From Macquaria australasica (taxonomy: Eukaryota; Chordata; Actinopteri; Centrarchiformes; Percichthyidae), in contig SEMN01000133.1 of assembly GCA_005408345.1 (NCBI GenBank), positions 744,001 through 808,000 on the forward strand: a stretch of 64,000 nt of DNA, in the 5' to 3' direction. The notes below the pieces were generated by a model. It ran no database searches and was not told where the DNA came from. It saw only the letters and a list, made by a program, of their open reading frames with translations. Both the position numbers and the translations under genes were made by a program. Each line of letters begins with the position of its first letter. Within the stretch, counting starts at the first letter, position 1. Positions 12,977 through 26,100 of this stretch are shown in pieces.

Positions 12977-15368
12977 ACTCACATCAGTGTGTTTTTGTAA
13001 AGCATGTGTTTATACATGTGGGCCCATATTTGTGTTTTGTGTAAAAATACATTCAGTACAAGACAGACTGGTCATACATTTTTTAGTATAGTTACAATAT
13101 AGCTCTTGTCTAATAAAATACTAGTACATAATATATGAATCAAAGAGAGATACAGGTAACTGGCAGAATCAAGGAAATGGGTTCAGTGAAAGCAGTAGCA
13201 GCAGAAGCTCATCTTCCTGGGAGTGTGGAACCTCGTTATAGAAAGAGGGGAAGAAATTATTTACCTCATTCCAGGGGGGCAGAAAAGTATGGTAGTCAAG
13301 AAGCTATCTGAATAGGTGAGTGATAGTGGAGAAGCAGTGAGATAGGAGAGGAAGAGGGAAGCTGGGAAGGCTTGAGAAAAGGAAGGAGGGTGGCTGTGGT
13401 ACAGTATTTGCAGTATTTTGGTATATGCAGAAAGCAGATAGACAGGGATTTAACTGTTTGTAGGTAGGACAGTAATTTTCCACCAACTTGTTTTATGCAC
13501 ATTTTCATTTTGTACATATAATTTAAAAGATAAAAAGAAGAAGAAGAAGTCAAAAGTTCTTAATGCTTGTCTGAGATGGAGAGGAAGACATATGGAAAAA
13601 GAGAAGATGCAATAAAGGCTGATGGAAACAGGTTTTCTTAATACACCTTGACACTGAGGTACCTGCTCCTGCTTCTTCTTCTGTAGAAAAGCATGCAGTT
13701 CATTCTGCCAGTTAAAGAGTTACATGCCACCACTCCACCACCAAGCCCCCAAAATAAAGAATAAAAAGAACAGGGTTTGGTTTTCAGGGGTGCATATCAC
13801 TTGCAATATCCCCAGTTTGAGTCCAGACGGGGGCCCTTGGTCCATGTCCATTAGAAGCACTACAGGGTATACATGATCAGTGGCTACGAATTGATTTATT
13901 TAGAAATCACAAATGTCATCTTAGCAGCAATGAAATACGATAATGTATCAGAGTTACTGGTGCTCAATTAATAAGTAGAGTACAGAAAAGAGAGTAAGGC
14001 TTCAACAGAGGCTTGTCAACCCTGAAACTTAGAAGCTTCCTTAAAAATTGCTGGTTTGCCTTTTTATGAAAAAAAAAAGACTTCTATTTATACTGCTGGA
14101 CTGCAGTCACTCCTTAATGATGGCAGGAGCAAGAGAATTATGTAATCTTACTCGCAAACACAGTAGGTTGTTGAAGGAAACTAAGGTTTCACTAATTCAC
14201 ATTTTATTTGGCCTTTTATTTGAAAAATTTGCTCAAAACATGCAAAGCATTTCAGTGGAAATGGTGGAGGAGAGGGAGCAGTGAAGAGAGGACAAGAGAA
14301 GAGATTCTTGTCAGGTGTCAGAGAAGTGAAATTTGAATCCAATCAATACTCTGTCATAAAAGAAGCTGTGGTGACAGGACCACAGATAAAGTAAATGGAT
14401 TAAGTTAAAAAAAAATAAAAAGTCTTAAAGTCTTCCTAGCCTTCAAAGACAGAGCAGTGATTATACACGTGTTCAAAACTAGATGCCTGCCTTAACTACC
14501 CTGCTGTTAAGCGAGCAGTGGACAACAGTATCACAGTGTGTAAAATATATTTTTTATAGTTTTGGGTCAAGACTTAATGATTTTCTGCCATGTCTTCTTC
14601 TCACTATAATCTTTCTGTGTTGACCTGCCAAATGAACTGAGGCCACGCTCCATCGTAGTGCTGGAATCTCGTAGAATTAACCATGCAGCACAACCCCAAG
14701 CTGACAGAATATTTCGTGGTCTTTTTGTCACCGTGGTGCCTTTTACAGCTGATTCACTATTTTTCTATCACTTCCAGAAATTCAACTTTTCTTTAAGCAT
14801 CCCTCCCTCTCTTACCTCATTTATTTCCTCTGACCAATTTCCTCTTCTGTCCTCCTCCTCCACCTCCTCCTCCTCCTTTCCTCATGGCCATGCTACACTG
14901 CTCGGTGTATTAATTGTGGTTTGAAAAATTCCCAGCTGAGGCTTGGTGGGATTGTCGAAGCCAATGACTCAGAACTGCAGGGCAAAGAGAGTGAAAGCTT
15001 GGACTCAGAAGCCGTTCCACCCTACTGATACTGCTTCGCCGACCGGAAGGAGCGGCACGTTGGCTTCTCATATTCCAGGCATCCGCAGTACTCCACCTGC
15101 CCACATTAATACACTTCTTGTTTTAAGCTGTTGGAGGATATCAGGCCTCATATATTAAAACCTCCACAGGAAAACATCTTAAGTAATTTAAACATTCATG
15201 CTAAATGCTTTTAATGACCAATTCTAAATCATTACTGGGAGGTTTCATTAACCCTGATGTTCTGTTTGCGGTCCTGGAGGTTAGGACCGTCTTTACTATA
15301 ATAGCTCAAACTGCTGTCATGTTTCAGAAGTCCGCTGCAGAAAATGAAGCATTACTTCTTTGGGATAA

Positions 15369-15873
15369 ATGCTTGTTTGCTTTTTTGCAGAGAGTAGGAT
15401 GGGAAGAAGATTGATACTGCTCAAATGTCTGTATGCTAAGTATGAAGCTACCGACAGCAGCCGGCTCACTTAGCTTAGCATAAACATTGGAAAGAGGGGA
15501 AACAGCTAGCCTGGTTCTGTCCAAAGGTAACAAAATCAGCCTAGCAGCACCTCTAAAGCTCACTAATTAACATGTTATGTCTTGTTTGTTTAATCCATAC
15601 AAAAACTGAATCGTAAAAATCGACAAGTTGCAATATACCAGACTATTTCTTGGTTGGCACCAGTAACTTCCTGGAGTCTCCGCAGGTTGCCTGGCAACTG
15701 GTCCTAGTTAATTAGTGAACTTTAGAGGTGCTGGTAGGCGGATTTTGTTACTATTATTATTATTATTTTGTTGGACAGAACAAACCTAGCTGTTTCCCTC
15801 TATTTACTTTATGCTGGCTTGAGAGTGGTGAGTGGTGTCAATCTTCTCAGTTAACTCAAATAAGCAAATGAGT
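15369..15873. mobile_element. palindromic-ended fish MITE, copy 1
   Basis: The left end reads TTTGCTTTTTTGCAGAGAG, then GATTGATAC, GCTAAGTATGAAGC and CTTAGCTTAGCATAAA. The right end carries the reverse-complement series (TTTATGCTGGC, GTGTCAATCTTCTCA, TTAACTC, AAGCAAA), so the whole element is a long imperfect inverted repeat. Internal words (GGACAGAAC, TTTAGAGGTGCTGGTAGGCG, ACTATTTCTTGG) recur in a second copy at about 41993-42395. I recognise it as a very abundant non-autonomous fish element. A short TTA microsatellite lies in the right half. Boundaries are approximate. Confidence 0.75.
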
Positions 15874-16380
15874 GATTTTCCCAAAATGTCGAACTTCTAC
15901 TATTTCAAATTCTGTTATTGGAGTTTTATAACAGTTTATTCATAATGAGGTGTAACACAGAGTTGCACCTCTCTAATCTAATTGACCGCAAACATGAGTA
16001 ACTATTAATGTCTGTTAATTACTTTTTTTCCAAACAAAAGGAATGTATTTGTTCATTCATAGCCCATATAAGATATAAAACATGAGATATTTCCTTATTT
16101 GGTGTAATAACAATGTGTTGTGGTAATTTCTTTATTTTGTCAAGTTCATCAAATGTGCAAGCTCAGGTTCTGGCATAGGGAAGGGTTATCACTTCAATTC
16201 TCTATTACATATTTGGTTTTAATAAGGTCAGAAGAATACAATTTTATTATTTTTACACACATAACAGCAGTGGGACCCGAAACAACGAGAAAGTAAAGCC
16301 AATGTCAACAAAACACAAAGGTTAAAGGAAACACTCTCTCCATGTCAACATGTGAATGCCTCAATAAATGATCCCAAAAG

Positions 16381-16399
16381 CTTTTTTTTTTTTTTTTAA
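16381..16399. repeat. poly-T tract
   Basis: A run of about 18 T residues ending in AAGG. On the minus strand it produces a spurious poly-Lys stretch. Confidence 0.8.
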
Positions 16400-17323
16400 G
16401 GTTGGCAAAGATGCCACATGAACCATCAGCTGTGTTGTATCTCTTGTATCTGCTGTTCTTTAAGATAGACGTTACTGAAGCAGAGGGAAAGTGAAAAACC
16501 TCTGTTGCCATGCCAATCTATCTTTGGTTGCAGGATGAGGTGCCAAGTGATGGTTGGTCAATATTTATAGACTCATAACAGCATGTTTTATGTGCACGTC
16601 GGTTTTCTTCTGTCAATTTCTACGTCGCCCTCTTCCCAACTTTCCGCCCTCCGCCCCACCTTTGACTCATCAGTCCACTTTCTCTTTCTACCTCGCTAAT
16701 CTTTGTCTTTCCGTCTTCCCATTTAATATGCTCCTCTCACTTCTGAGCCTTTATGACTCTACTTAGCTCCCCAGTGTTTACGTAATGGGTACTTTCGGCG
16801 CCATTTTGCGATGAGGCATCTTAACTATGTTTGGCATTTTACTCCCATCTGGCCATAGAGCCGAGCAAAGAGCTTCTTTAGTTAAGGCAGGAGAAAATTG
16901 GCCTAACACAGTCAACGTTATACCACTAACACTTAAGGGTACTTAGCTTTCCCAACTACTCCTTTCTGTGCTATGGTAGCAAAGTGTTAGCGGGGGGCTC
17001 GGTGTGACCTAACGATCTACAGTAGATCATCCAAACAGGTCAAGAGACATGAAATTATAAAGACTGCCTTTCCCTCCGTTGTTGTTTTTAAAAAGGGGCA
17101 TTGAATAAGAATTCAGTGTCAATCTTGCATCAGTAATGAATGAAGCTTCATATTTGACCATAATATCTGACCATAAACAGAAATAGAGGGGATGAAAAGA
17201 GGAGAACGAAAACGAGGGAGAAGAATGTGTCAGACAAACTTCCATGAGCCTATCAGGACTGAGCTTTCCCCCGGCTGTCAACCAATCAGAGCCAGCGTCT
17301 TGCCCAGACAGTCATCAGGGCAA

Positions 17324-17374
17324 GGGAGCAAAGGGAGCAAAGGGAGCAAAGGGAGCAAAGGGAGCAAAGGGAGC
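17324..17374. repeat. 9-bp minisatellite (GGGAGCAAA)
   Basis: Five perfect copies and one partial copy of a 9-bp unit. Because 9 is a multiple of three, the frame stays open and reads as Gly-Ser-Lys repeats in one frame. There is no sign that it belongs to an exon. Confidence 0.9.
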
Positions 17375-17595
17375 TCTCGGGGTCCAACCTAATGCCTAGT
17401 AATTACCCTGAATTATCATCCTATCTGCTTACCACCCCACATGTTACAAAGGCACTCATAAGAAGCGTTAATAATCACACCGATACTCTACTCGTGTTTT
17501 ACTAGCAGCCCAAATCCCCCTCATAGAAACTGATTGGATGATTAAATTATGGATTTTTATACAAGGATTTGCAATTAAGCAAGGAGCTGTGAGGG

Positions 17596-17625
17596 ATATC
17601 CCTTGAGCGAGAGCTCAAGGGATAT
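17596..17625. other. perfect 13-bp-stem hairpin with 4-base loop
   Basis: ATATCCCTTGAGC (17596-17608) and its exact reverse complement (17613-17625) flank a GAGA loop. There is no T-run after it and no gene end nearby, so it is not a terminator. It may be a small foldback or a structured intronic RNA element. Confidence 0.8.
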
Positions 17626-17979
17626 ACAGTACTGATATTTATGTAAAACATGTGCTGTGTTTCAGAAGAACATGGCTCACATTGAGTTGTGCTGGGCTTA
17701 GTAGCAAATTTCAGACTAATTGACATTCACATAATAGGCAAAATCTCTTAAAAACAATTTGTTTTTATGTCAGAAGCAGTGTTGCAACCTTAAAAAGCTC
17801 TTTCTTGTCAACATACAATGCATGATTTGTGCACCTGTAATCTTCTAACCAAATTGGTTTGTGTGTGTTTCCTCACTCTGTTCTTGCACTGACATAAATG
17901 CTTTCTTGGTACCCTTTTAGAGTGTCTCCAGCTGCGCATATTGTATTCTCACTGGCTTCCCGCTCCTTCTGGCCCTTAA

Positions 17980-18201
<222 letters not shown>

Positions 18202-20134
18202 TAAAACATATAAAACACACTGTGCACATATCACCATAATACTATTTATCTCATTCAGCATATACTTTGCTAACACAAGCTTGAAAACACTACAGGTTTT
18301 TAAAGCACATACTCAATCTGTATCTCTCCAGGGTAAAGATTATTCACAAGGAGAGCGACATCTCACATTCTGATAAATATTCAAATCATTTACTGTGCAG
18401 CGTTTATGTGCATGCCATCTGTAGTCATGGCAATCACTGCATGTTTTAAAGCTGGCAGGAAATGATGAATCAAAAATGATTACGCAACTACAAGAGTCAC
18501 ACAAATTTTCTCCTTTGGTATCTTTTGGTGTGAAGTGATCAGAGACAGCTTTAAGGCCTGGACTCACCAGGATTTAAAACAGAAAAAATTTGATGAACTT
18601 TGACACACGAATTTGCGTCGTTAACCAATAGCAAGCCATCTTGACAATGCTGATCTTTGAGAGCCAGATTAGAGGGAGCTATCGTACCTTATTAGCTCAT
18701 AACCTTTTATTAATTTATGAGAGGAGGAGTCACTGGTACAAATATGTCTTTTGAATAAACTGTGGGAACGTATTGCCCTGTTAGCAACCGAGCTAAGCTA
18801 ACAAGCTGAGGAGCCTGTTAGCTCGGAGAGCTTTATTTTCCCTCTCTGATAATGTTTTATTGAATGAAATGGTGAACAAATGCCAGGGGGAAGTAAACAG
18901 ACCAGTCAAGAAAAAATGGAGAGAAGCTGCGGGAGCTAGCGAGTAGTCACTCTGTCACAAAGCCTCCAGCTCCACCTATTTCATGTGAACGAGTGAATGT
19001 CACTTTGTGGTGTGACTGCCGCTTTAAAGGTAGAGGAGTTTTTTTTTTTTTATATATATAAACATGCAAATGGTGTTTACATTCACTGTTCCTCACCAAA
19101 ATGCAGTCTGTCTATTCTTCTCTCCTCAGACATTTGAAACCTACATTATTTACATCCATCTGTTTTTTTCATCCTTGCCTTTGTTGGTTCATGCAAGAAT
19201 TCTTGGCACATCAGTGGAATAGTGTGAAACCAGCACTGTGTTTCATGTCACATGCATGCAAATGCGTGTGTATGTGCGTCCTCGTGCAAAACATTGCACC
19301 ATAGTGCTACTAGTGGTCAAATATCACAGGGTATCTTTACGATTGACAACTTTACTCACCTACACAGGTTGTGAATTGATGACTTAGGCTGCGTTTGAGC
19401 TGTAAAGCTGTTTCACATCACATTTTAGGATAACTGTAGAGTCTAGAGTCGACCTACTGTATGCAAGACACTCATCTCAACAATATGTGTAGGTGCTATT
19501 TCACTCCAACGCAGGCACGAGGATAATCAGTGCTGGCGTGCTGACAGAAGAACAAATACCTTCACAATTTTGCAAGCCATGCTTTGAGACTATTAATACT
19601 CAAAAAGGAAACGCAGTCAGTTTAATTGCACGCAGAGATTAACAGTTTATCAAGTTTGCACTGAAGTGAAGAGCTCTCCGAATTCAGAATACATTCTTAA
19701 GAAATGACCTTCAAGCAAAAAATTAGCTTAGAAAGAATTACTGATTAACTGTTGAAACCACATCTCTTACAATAACATAATGTGTCCAATAACAGTGGGG
19801 ATTTCCCAGACAGACTTCGTAAATCACTCAGGTCAGCTTCCTCAAGGCACAAGTCACAGCTGTGTAATCAATAATTATCTTAACTGTTACACAGAGAAAT
19901 ATTCAACAGAGAAATACAGAGGGCATAAGATAATGAAGATTTGTAGCTCAAGAATGTTTTATTAGAAACCCACTATAAGAACTATAATGTAACAAATCAA
20001 ATTGGAATATAACATTTCTATTTGTCGAATACTTCTAACCAATGAAAGTTATACCAAATAATTTGACTATAATTTAGCTTTATTTAACAATAAATACATG
20101 TGCTCACTACAGTAAATTACAGAGGTAATGTTGT

Positions 20135-20399
20135 ACTTGCTCATTTTAACTGCTTCTTAATACTGATATGATGCATCATATTTTAGAAACTGATCATATG
20201 TTTTTGATGTAAAATCTTGATTTGAAAAATAACTAGTAACTATACTTGTTAAATAAATGCAGTGAAATAAAAAGTACAATATTTCCTTTATAAATGTAGC
20301 AGTATCTAGAAGTATAAAGTGGCATAAAATGGAAAGTACCTCAAAACTGTACTAAAGTGCAGTACTTGTGTAAATGTACTTAGTTACTTTCCACCATTG
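20135..20399 (+). mobile_element. 3' half of a hAT-like non-autonomous element
   Basis: The segment contains GATGCATCATATTTTAGAAA, TAAAATCTTGATTTGAAAAA, AACTAGTAACTA, AGTACAATATTTCC and finally TACTTAGTTACTTTCCACCA. I recognise this as the right part of a fish element whose termini resemble CAGTGGTGGAA. The element at 47145-47840 preserves the left part and both ends. The left end is missing here. Confidence 0.6.
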
Positions 20400-20852
20400 T
20401 CGGTAAGTATAAATCCAAACCATAATAATCAAAAATTGAACATGCTGTATATTCACTTAAGGTACAATATTACCTCTATTGAATTTAACTTTTCACCAAA
20501 GACACACGTAATAGGCTCCAGCAACATTCACCTTCCCACTATTAACTTCCTGTATATAATTTACAGAGTTTGCATTTGACACACATCCTTTCTTTATCAT
20601 CTTTTCCTATATGCACACTGTGGCACCCTGCAGTTTCTCACTTTAACCTCATTTCCTTGCTTTCTACACACTGCACATCTCACTTTTCACAATGCACCCT
20701 CCGTAGCATGTTTCACAACAACAGCCAGGTGCTGTTGTTTTCCATCCTCTCCTCGCTTTCTCCTTCTCACCCTGTGATTCTCAGCTTCCCTTGTCTCGTC
20801 CTCAGCAATTCTTGCAGCAGCCCTCCTCCATCACCGCTACCAGCAGCACTCT

Positions 20853-20877
20853 GCACCACCACCACCACCACCACCAC
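20853..20877. repeat. (CAC)n trinucleotide repeat
   Basis: Eight or so CAC/ACC units. It yields a Thr run on + and a Gly run on -, neither in a credible gene. Confidence 0.9.
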
Positions 20878-21052
20878 TACTTCCATCAGCACCCGTCTGC
20901 CCACAGACTCTCAAACAGGGCTTTGCCGCAGGGGCCAAGAAACAAATTCTAAGGATCTGTGTCACTCCGCGAAATTCTTGGAAAACATTTGGAGTGCAAT
21001 AAAGCAGCCTCCATCTCCCGCCGCTGTTTTGGTCCCCTAGCAAGTGGAAAAA

Positions 21053-21074
21053 AGAGAGAGAGAGAGAGAGAGAG
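21053..21074. repeat. (AG)n microsatellite
   Basis: About 11 AG dinucleotides, with more purine repeats just after. Confidence 0.9.
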
Positions 21075-21169
21075 TGCAAGAGAGAGAGTTTAGCGGTGTG
21101 ATGACACTTTGCTAAGGGCTGCTCTCAGCCTCCCATCCCCTTTCCTCCTTGTGCTTTATGTCTCATCTT

Positions 21170-21245
21170 TGCCCCTCTTCTTTTCCTCTCCTATCTTCTC
21201 CTCTCCTCTCCTATCTTCTCCTCTCTTCTCCTCTCCTCTCCTCTG
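21170..21245. repeat. (TCCTC)n-type polypyrimidine minisatellite
   Basis: Alternating CTCCTCTCCTATCTT and CTCCTCTCC units give a pyrimidine-only stretch of roughly 75 bases with an A in some units. Such mirror-symmetric tracts can form triplex DNA. Confidence 0.8.
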
Positions 21246-21686
21246 TATTGATGATATGAGAAGCGACAGCCCACCAGCCTCAGCAGCGACAGGCCGCTGG
21301 CCTCAGCAGGAAGTAGCCTGTTAGTAGAGCCTATCTGGGCCTCGGGGAGAAAGGACAGATGGACAGAAAAGACTGAAATTTGGTGGATATAGGGAGTGTG
21401 GAAATGGAGGAGAGACGATTTGGGGGAGGAGGAATGTTTTGTGTTTTTATTTGAGAAAATTTGGTGTTGTTATGCATGACATAACTTATGTATAAACTCA
21501 TATAAATCATCACAGGAAGTAATAACAAATTGGTATAAATGAGGATGGGGTCTTGTAAGAGATAATAAGCATAAATTAATAGTTTTCTAATCTATTTTTA
21601 TTTTATATTGCGGGTTGTCTTTTGCTTTATCACAGCCATTGTTTGGAGTTTCTTGTGTTTAGCAGCTGTATCACTAAAATGGAATA

Positions 21687-22110
21687 GTGAGAAAGTGGAA
21701 CAGTGAGAAAAGGAGGAGAAGGAAACAAAAGTATTTTAAGTCTCCTAAGCTGTCGCTTCTGGAGATGCTTTTGGCAGGGAGGGAGAAGGAGAGGAGATGG
21801 CGGAGTATTTCTGGGCCCAAGGCGCACTTCCTAGAGCTATTGCTAGAGGGTAATGCAGCTGTAGCCAGTAAGAAACTGAGCCAGAGAGAGAAATGAAGTG
21901 AGAAGGTGGTGGGGAGTGGTGATGAGATGATGAAGAGAAAGAAAGAAGGGGGAGGAATGGTGAGAAGAGTGGGGAGAGAGGGAGACAGTAGGTGACAAGA
22001 AGGTGGGATGGGAAAGAAAAGGAGAGAGAGAGGCAGTGAGAAGATAGAGAAAAGGGAGAGTGAGGAGTGTGAGAAAGAGAGGAGGTGAGAAAAGGAAACC
22101 CTCCTCCCTC
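21687..22110. repeat. long polypurine (GA/GGA-rich) stretch
   Basis: The + strand is strongly purine-biased over about 400 bases, with few short interruptions. It explains the Ser/Pro/His/Leu-rich minus-strand ORFs at 21745-22317 and 21843-22136, which are not credible genes. Confidence 0.75.
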
Positions 22111-22138
22111 TGAGATCTGATGGAAGAAAAACACATTT

Positions 22139-22200
22139 ATATATCTGTGAAATATATATATAAAATATGTATATATATGGAAAAAAGATCTATATATACT
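22139..22200. repeat. TA-rich tract
   Basis: Repeated ATATATATA blocks. Confidence 0.7.
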
Positions 22201-23142
22201 ACAAATCCTCAAATAAAAGCTGGTATTCAAATAATGGCTGAGTTTCAAATAATAGCTGAATTGATGAAGGCCAAATGAGAAGCATCTATCAGTGTAACAC
22301 ATTGCCAAACTCACCAATATGCTGCTCTGAGTTTTTTTTTTTAACCAAAATTACTATTTTTATTCATTATTTTTTTCGCAATCACCTGCACTTTGCAGTT
22401 TTTTCAATTGCTGTTAAGCTGTTGCAATTAAATGCAGCACTTCCTGCTGATTTTTCACATTAAAAGGCTGTCAGGCTTTTATGCCATTTGAGCTGCTGGA
22501 AGGCTTTAAATGTGAAACATCAGAGCAGGAATATTATATAATAAGTGGTGAATATTATAGGGCTATGTTGTTGTACTGATGGAATTAGTGTTGTGGAAAT
22601 GTAGATTATCCTAAATGTATCAAGGCAGCAGGTAAACATTAGCTTCGATGCAAACCTCTAAATTGCCCCTTGTGGGGTATAGTGTTGAACTCATTGACTG
22701 CGGTTGAAGAAACAATCAATCAGACAGGATTATGCATGATGATGTTGACTTGCCTCATAGCTGGGTAGCCACCAAGCTACATACATAAAAAAAATAGCAA
22801 CAGAAAAATGGCCACATAAAAGGAAACAAGCTCAGATGACATTAATTTACAGCAAGAAATTAACATGAAAATTAACTTCTTTAAGTGACGTTGGTGGGGC
22901 AGATACATCACCCGCTACTGATTAGTTAGGGCAAAACTAAAAACAAATGGCCCCACTCTCCCAACAAGAAATCAACTAACATAAATGCAATGTCAGGCTG
23001 AATGAATGAAGTGAAACAAAGTGGCAGTTCAGTCAGATTATTTGGTGTAATAAATAAAACTAATAGCAAAAAGCATCAACAGCAAATTAAAGTGGCAGGA
23101 GATTGGAAAACAGGGACATCTCATAGTAAAATATGATTTAAA

Positions 23143-23175
23143 AAAAAATATATATATATATTAATATAAATATAG
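23143..23175. repeat. TA-rich tract
   Basis: AAAAAAAATATATATATATT followed by more ATATAA. Confidence 0.8.
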
Positions 23176-26100
23176 TGGTACATTCTGCAGTCAAGGTGAA
23201 GGCCCCAGGCGTTATTTTAAATATAGGTCTATGTTGGAGAGAGAAGAGCAGAGAGAGAGGTGCACCATCTATATAGAAAGACGAACATGATGAGAGACAT
23301 CCACTATCTATAAAGAGAGAGGGTGCAGAAGAGAGCGCTGGAGCGAGCAAGGTACACAATAGAGAAAAAGGCGAGAGAGAGCGAGGTGTTGTAATTACTG
23401 CAGTGTACCCAGACAGAATTAGCTAGACGGACAGTGATTAACCTTTAAGGCTTGCTGGGCCATGGGAGGGAAATAATTAGATTTCCCTTCTCCCTCTCTC
23501 TCTCTATGTCTCACGGGGACGGCGGAGAGTGGAGAGTCATCGCTTATTGCTTACAGTCAACAGAGACGGACTGAGGCACTCCAAATAGAAAGTGATATCC
23601 AAACAACAGCAGCCTCAGAGTGTTGAGTGGACGCCTGATAGCGGCACTTTGGAGTCAGTGCAGGGTGCCAACCAAGGGTACTTAGTTCCACCGTTCCCCT
23701 CACAGCTACGCCAGTGCTTGTTGTGTGAAGGATGAAAAAAGAGAGCTTGATAAAGAAGTTCCAGTCTCGCTTACTTTCTCAACACCTTGCCCGATCGCTG
23801 CATAAAGTGTGCGTACTTGTCGAATTATCAGTTTCCAGAAGTTACAAAAAATATTTAGCGCAGCCCCGCCCAATTCCGAAGTCAGAAAGTAAAAATACTG
23901 ACCTGTTAAGGATGACGTTATATATGATTTTATAAAAAATAAAGTACAAATTAGGACACATGACATCAATAGGGCTGTTAACATCAAATGCACATTGTGA
24001 ATGAGCTTCATAAATGTACCAAGCAATCAAGCAAACACATCGGTCAAAACTAAAGAAATATAACAAAGCCTAACTCCTTGCTTGTGTCTAAAAGCTTTAG
24101 CTATGTTTAGCTCGCTTTTGTTATTTGCACAACAGCAACTCAAATAACGGTGAAAGCAAACATGCTTATTAATATTATTATTATAAATTAGCATTCATCT
24201 TGGCTAGTTTTGTTACAAACTTCCCTGATACAAGTAATGGTTTATAAAAATTCTATTTGCCTATGGGGGCTTGACGTGATATAAAAAGTTTAAGAAGTTT
24301 CTTCCTGTACACAGGTTTAAACCAGGTTAGTTAACTGCATGTTACTTTTCATTGTCTGAAATACACATGGCACATACAGTGTATTCATATTGCATTTTAC
24401 AAAACCCTAACCCAGTCTGCTGGGTTCACACATATATAAATGTCATTGCTGTCAGCTGAAAAATGTGACATAAGATTAAAGTAAAATCAAGTCTAAATTT
24501 GTTCTCTGCAGTAGTGAACTTTCCAATTTCTGAGGAAATACAAAAGAATAGCCTTGTACTCTTGGTTGATTACCATTCGTATATCAAACACATATATTAA
24601 AAGTTGTCGACTCATCGAGGAAGTCGCGTGTCCTTCAGCTGAAGTTTAAAATGTGAGAATCAACAGAATTGGAGTTAGACAGTTTTCATTCTATAACAGT
24701 ATTGAAAATCTAAAGCATCACTTGATGTGAAATAAAACCTTGTTTTTGACAGTTAATGGTAAAATTTATTTTAATGGATGAGCTCTTGTCAAGCACAGCT
24801 GTGCTTCAAAAGAGAGGAAATAAAAACAAGATAAAATCAACAGAAAAAAGAGCTTTTATAAAATGTCAACACATAAAAAAAACAAGTTAAATATGAAAAG
24901 GAATGACATTTAATAAAATATCAATACAAAGAAGAAAACCAATAAAACTGAGTTTTATGAGGTGATTTTAAACATGATACAGGTTTAGTTGGCCCAACAG
25001 CTCCTGTCTAGTCAAGTCAGTGTTTTTTCTCGTAGATGTCTGCGTCTGAGACAGACATGCTCATTGTACAGTTTATATTTAGCTTTAATATGAGTATCCA
25101 TAGAAACAATGAAGAGCTTTCTGCACCTGAGACAAAATGTAGAGGGCAGCGTGTTAAACAGAAGCGTCTGTGTCTCTTCTGGCAAGTTAAAGTGAGTTAT
25201 GGCTTCATATTAACCCCTCTGACAGCTTAAAAAGTCAGACTCTGAGACAATGGAGGAGTGGGAATGAGATTGTTATGATTAATTAGGTTGTTTTCTTGAT
25301 AATGACATTTAACTGTTCAAATAGTTGTGTGTAAAAGCCTCTAGTGACTGCACTGAATCTCTCTGAATTAACTCTAATACAAAGATTGGAAGCCTTTAAG
25401 CCATCGCATTTCTCCCCTCCTCAAAAAAAAAATCTAATTTTACTCTTCTTCTGTATTCAATTTCATGCTTATAACCATTTCAGAGTTTTCAATAACAGCC
25501 CTATGCCAGTAAATATGCTATTACTGACTTGTGAAATCATCACTCTTAAAAGAAACTTGAATTACACAGCTGACAGAGCTCTATGAAAGTGGTTTTCTGA
25601 GTACGTAGTGCTAATCTGTGAATGTAGACACAGGCTCGCTGTTTATGCTTCATTTACTGTAACAGAGTCTCATTTAAAAGAGAAGACGAGGACAACTTTG
25701 AAAGAAATTAGACATAGATGCTTTGCAGTTTTACTTCCCTTCACTTTGTTCACTTGTGCCTGTTATTGTCCACCAGAATTATAACATTTGTTATAAGTTG
25801 GCGAGAAGTTTGTTTGCTTCAATCCATAACTTACATTTTCTGGTACTTTAAAGAGGTGCTGTTCATGTAAATGTTTTCAGTGCTGTTGCCAATCAATCCC
25901 AGAAAATATAAAAGCAAACATTCAAATTAAGTAAATGCTTAAAAGTTCCTTCGTAGTCTTTTTTGAGCATGTAGGGTTGTTTTGTTTTTTGTTTTTTTAC
26001 ATATTCTAGTTGTTGTTTGTGAGTAAAATATGCTTCCGGATAATAAGATCAGCAACCACTTTTCTAAGCCTGAATCTCAGACACAATAGTCTAAATTTCT

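Noticed and set aside
20570..21040. 156-codon plus-strand ORF
   Set aside because: Leu/Ser/Thr-rich, built on pyrimidine tracts and a CAC repeat; no domain.
21745..22317. 190-codon minus-strand ORF
   Set aside because: It is the antisense of a polypurine tract, giving only Ser/Pro/His/Leu-rich low-complexity sequence.
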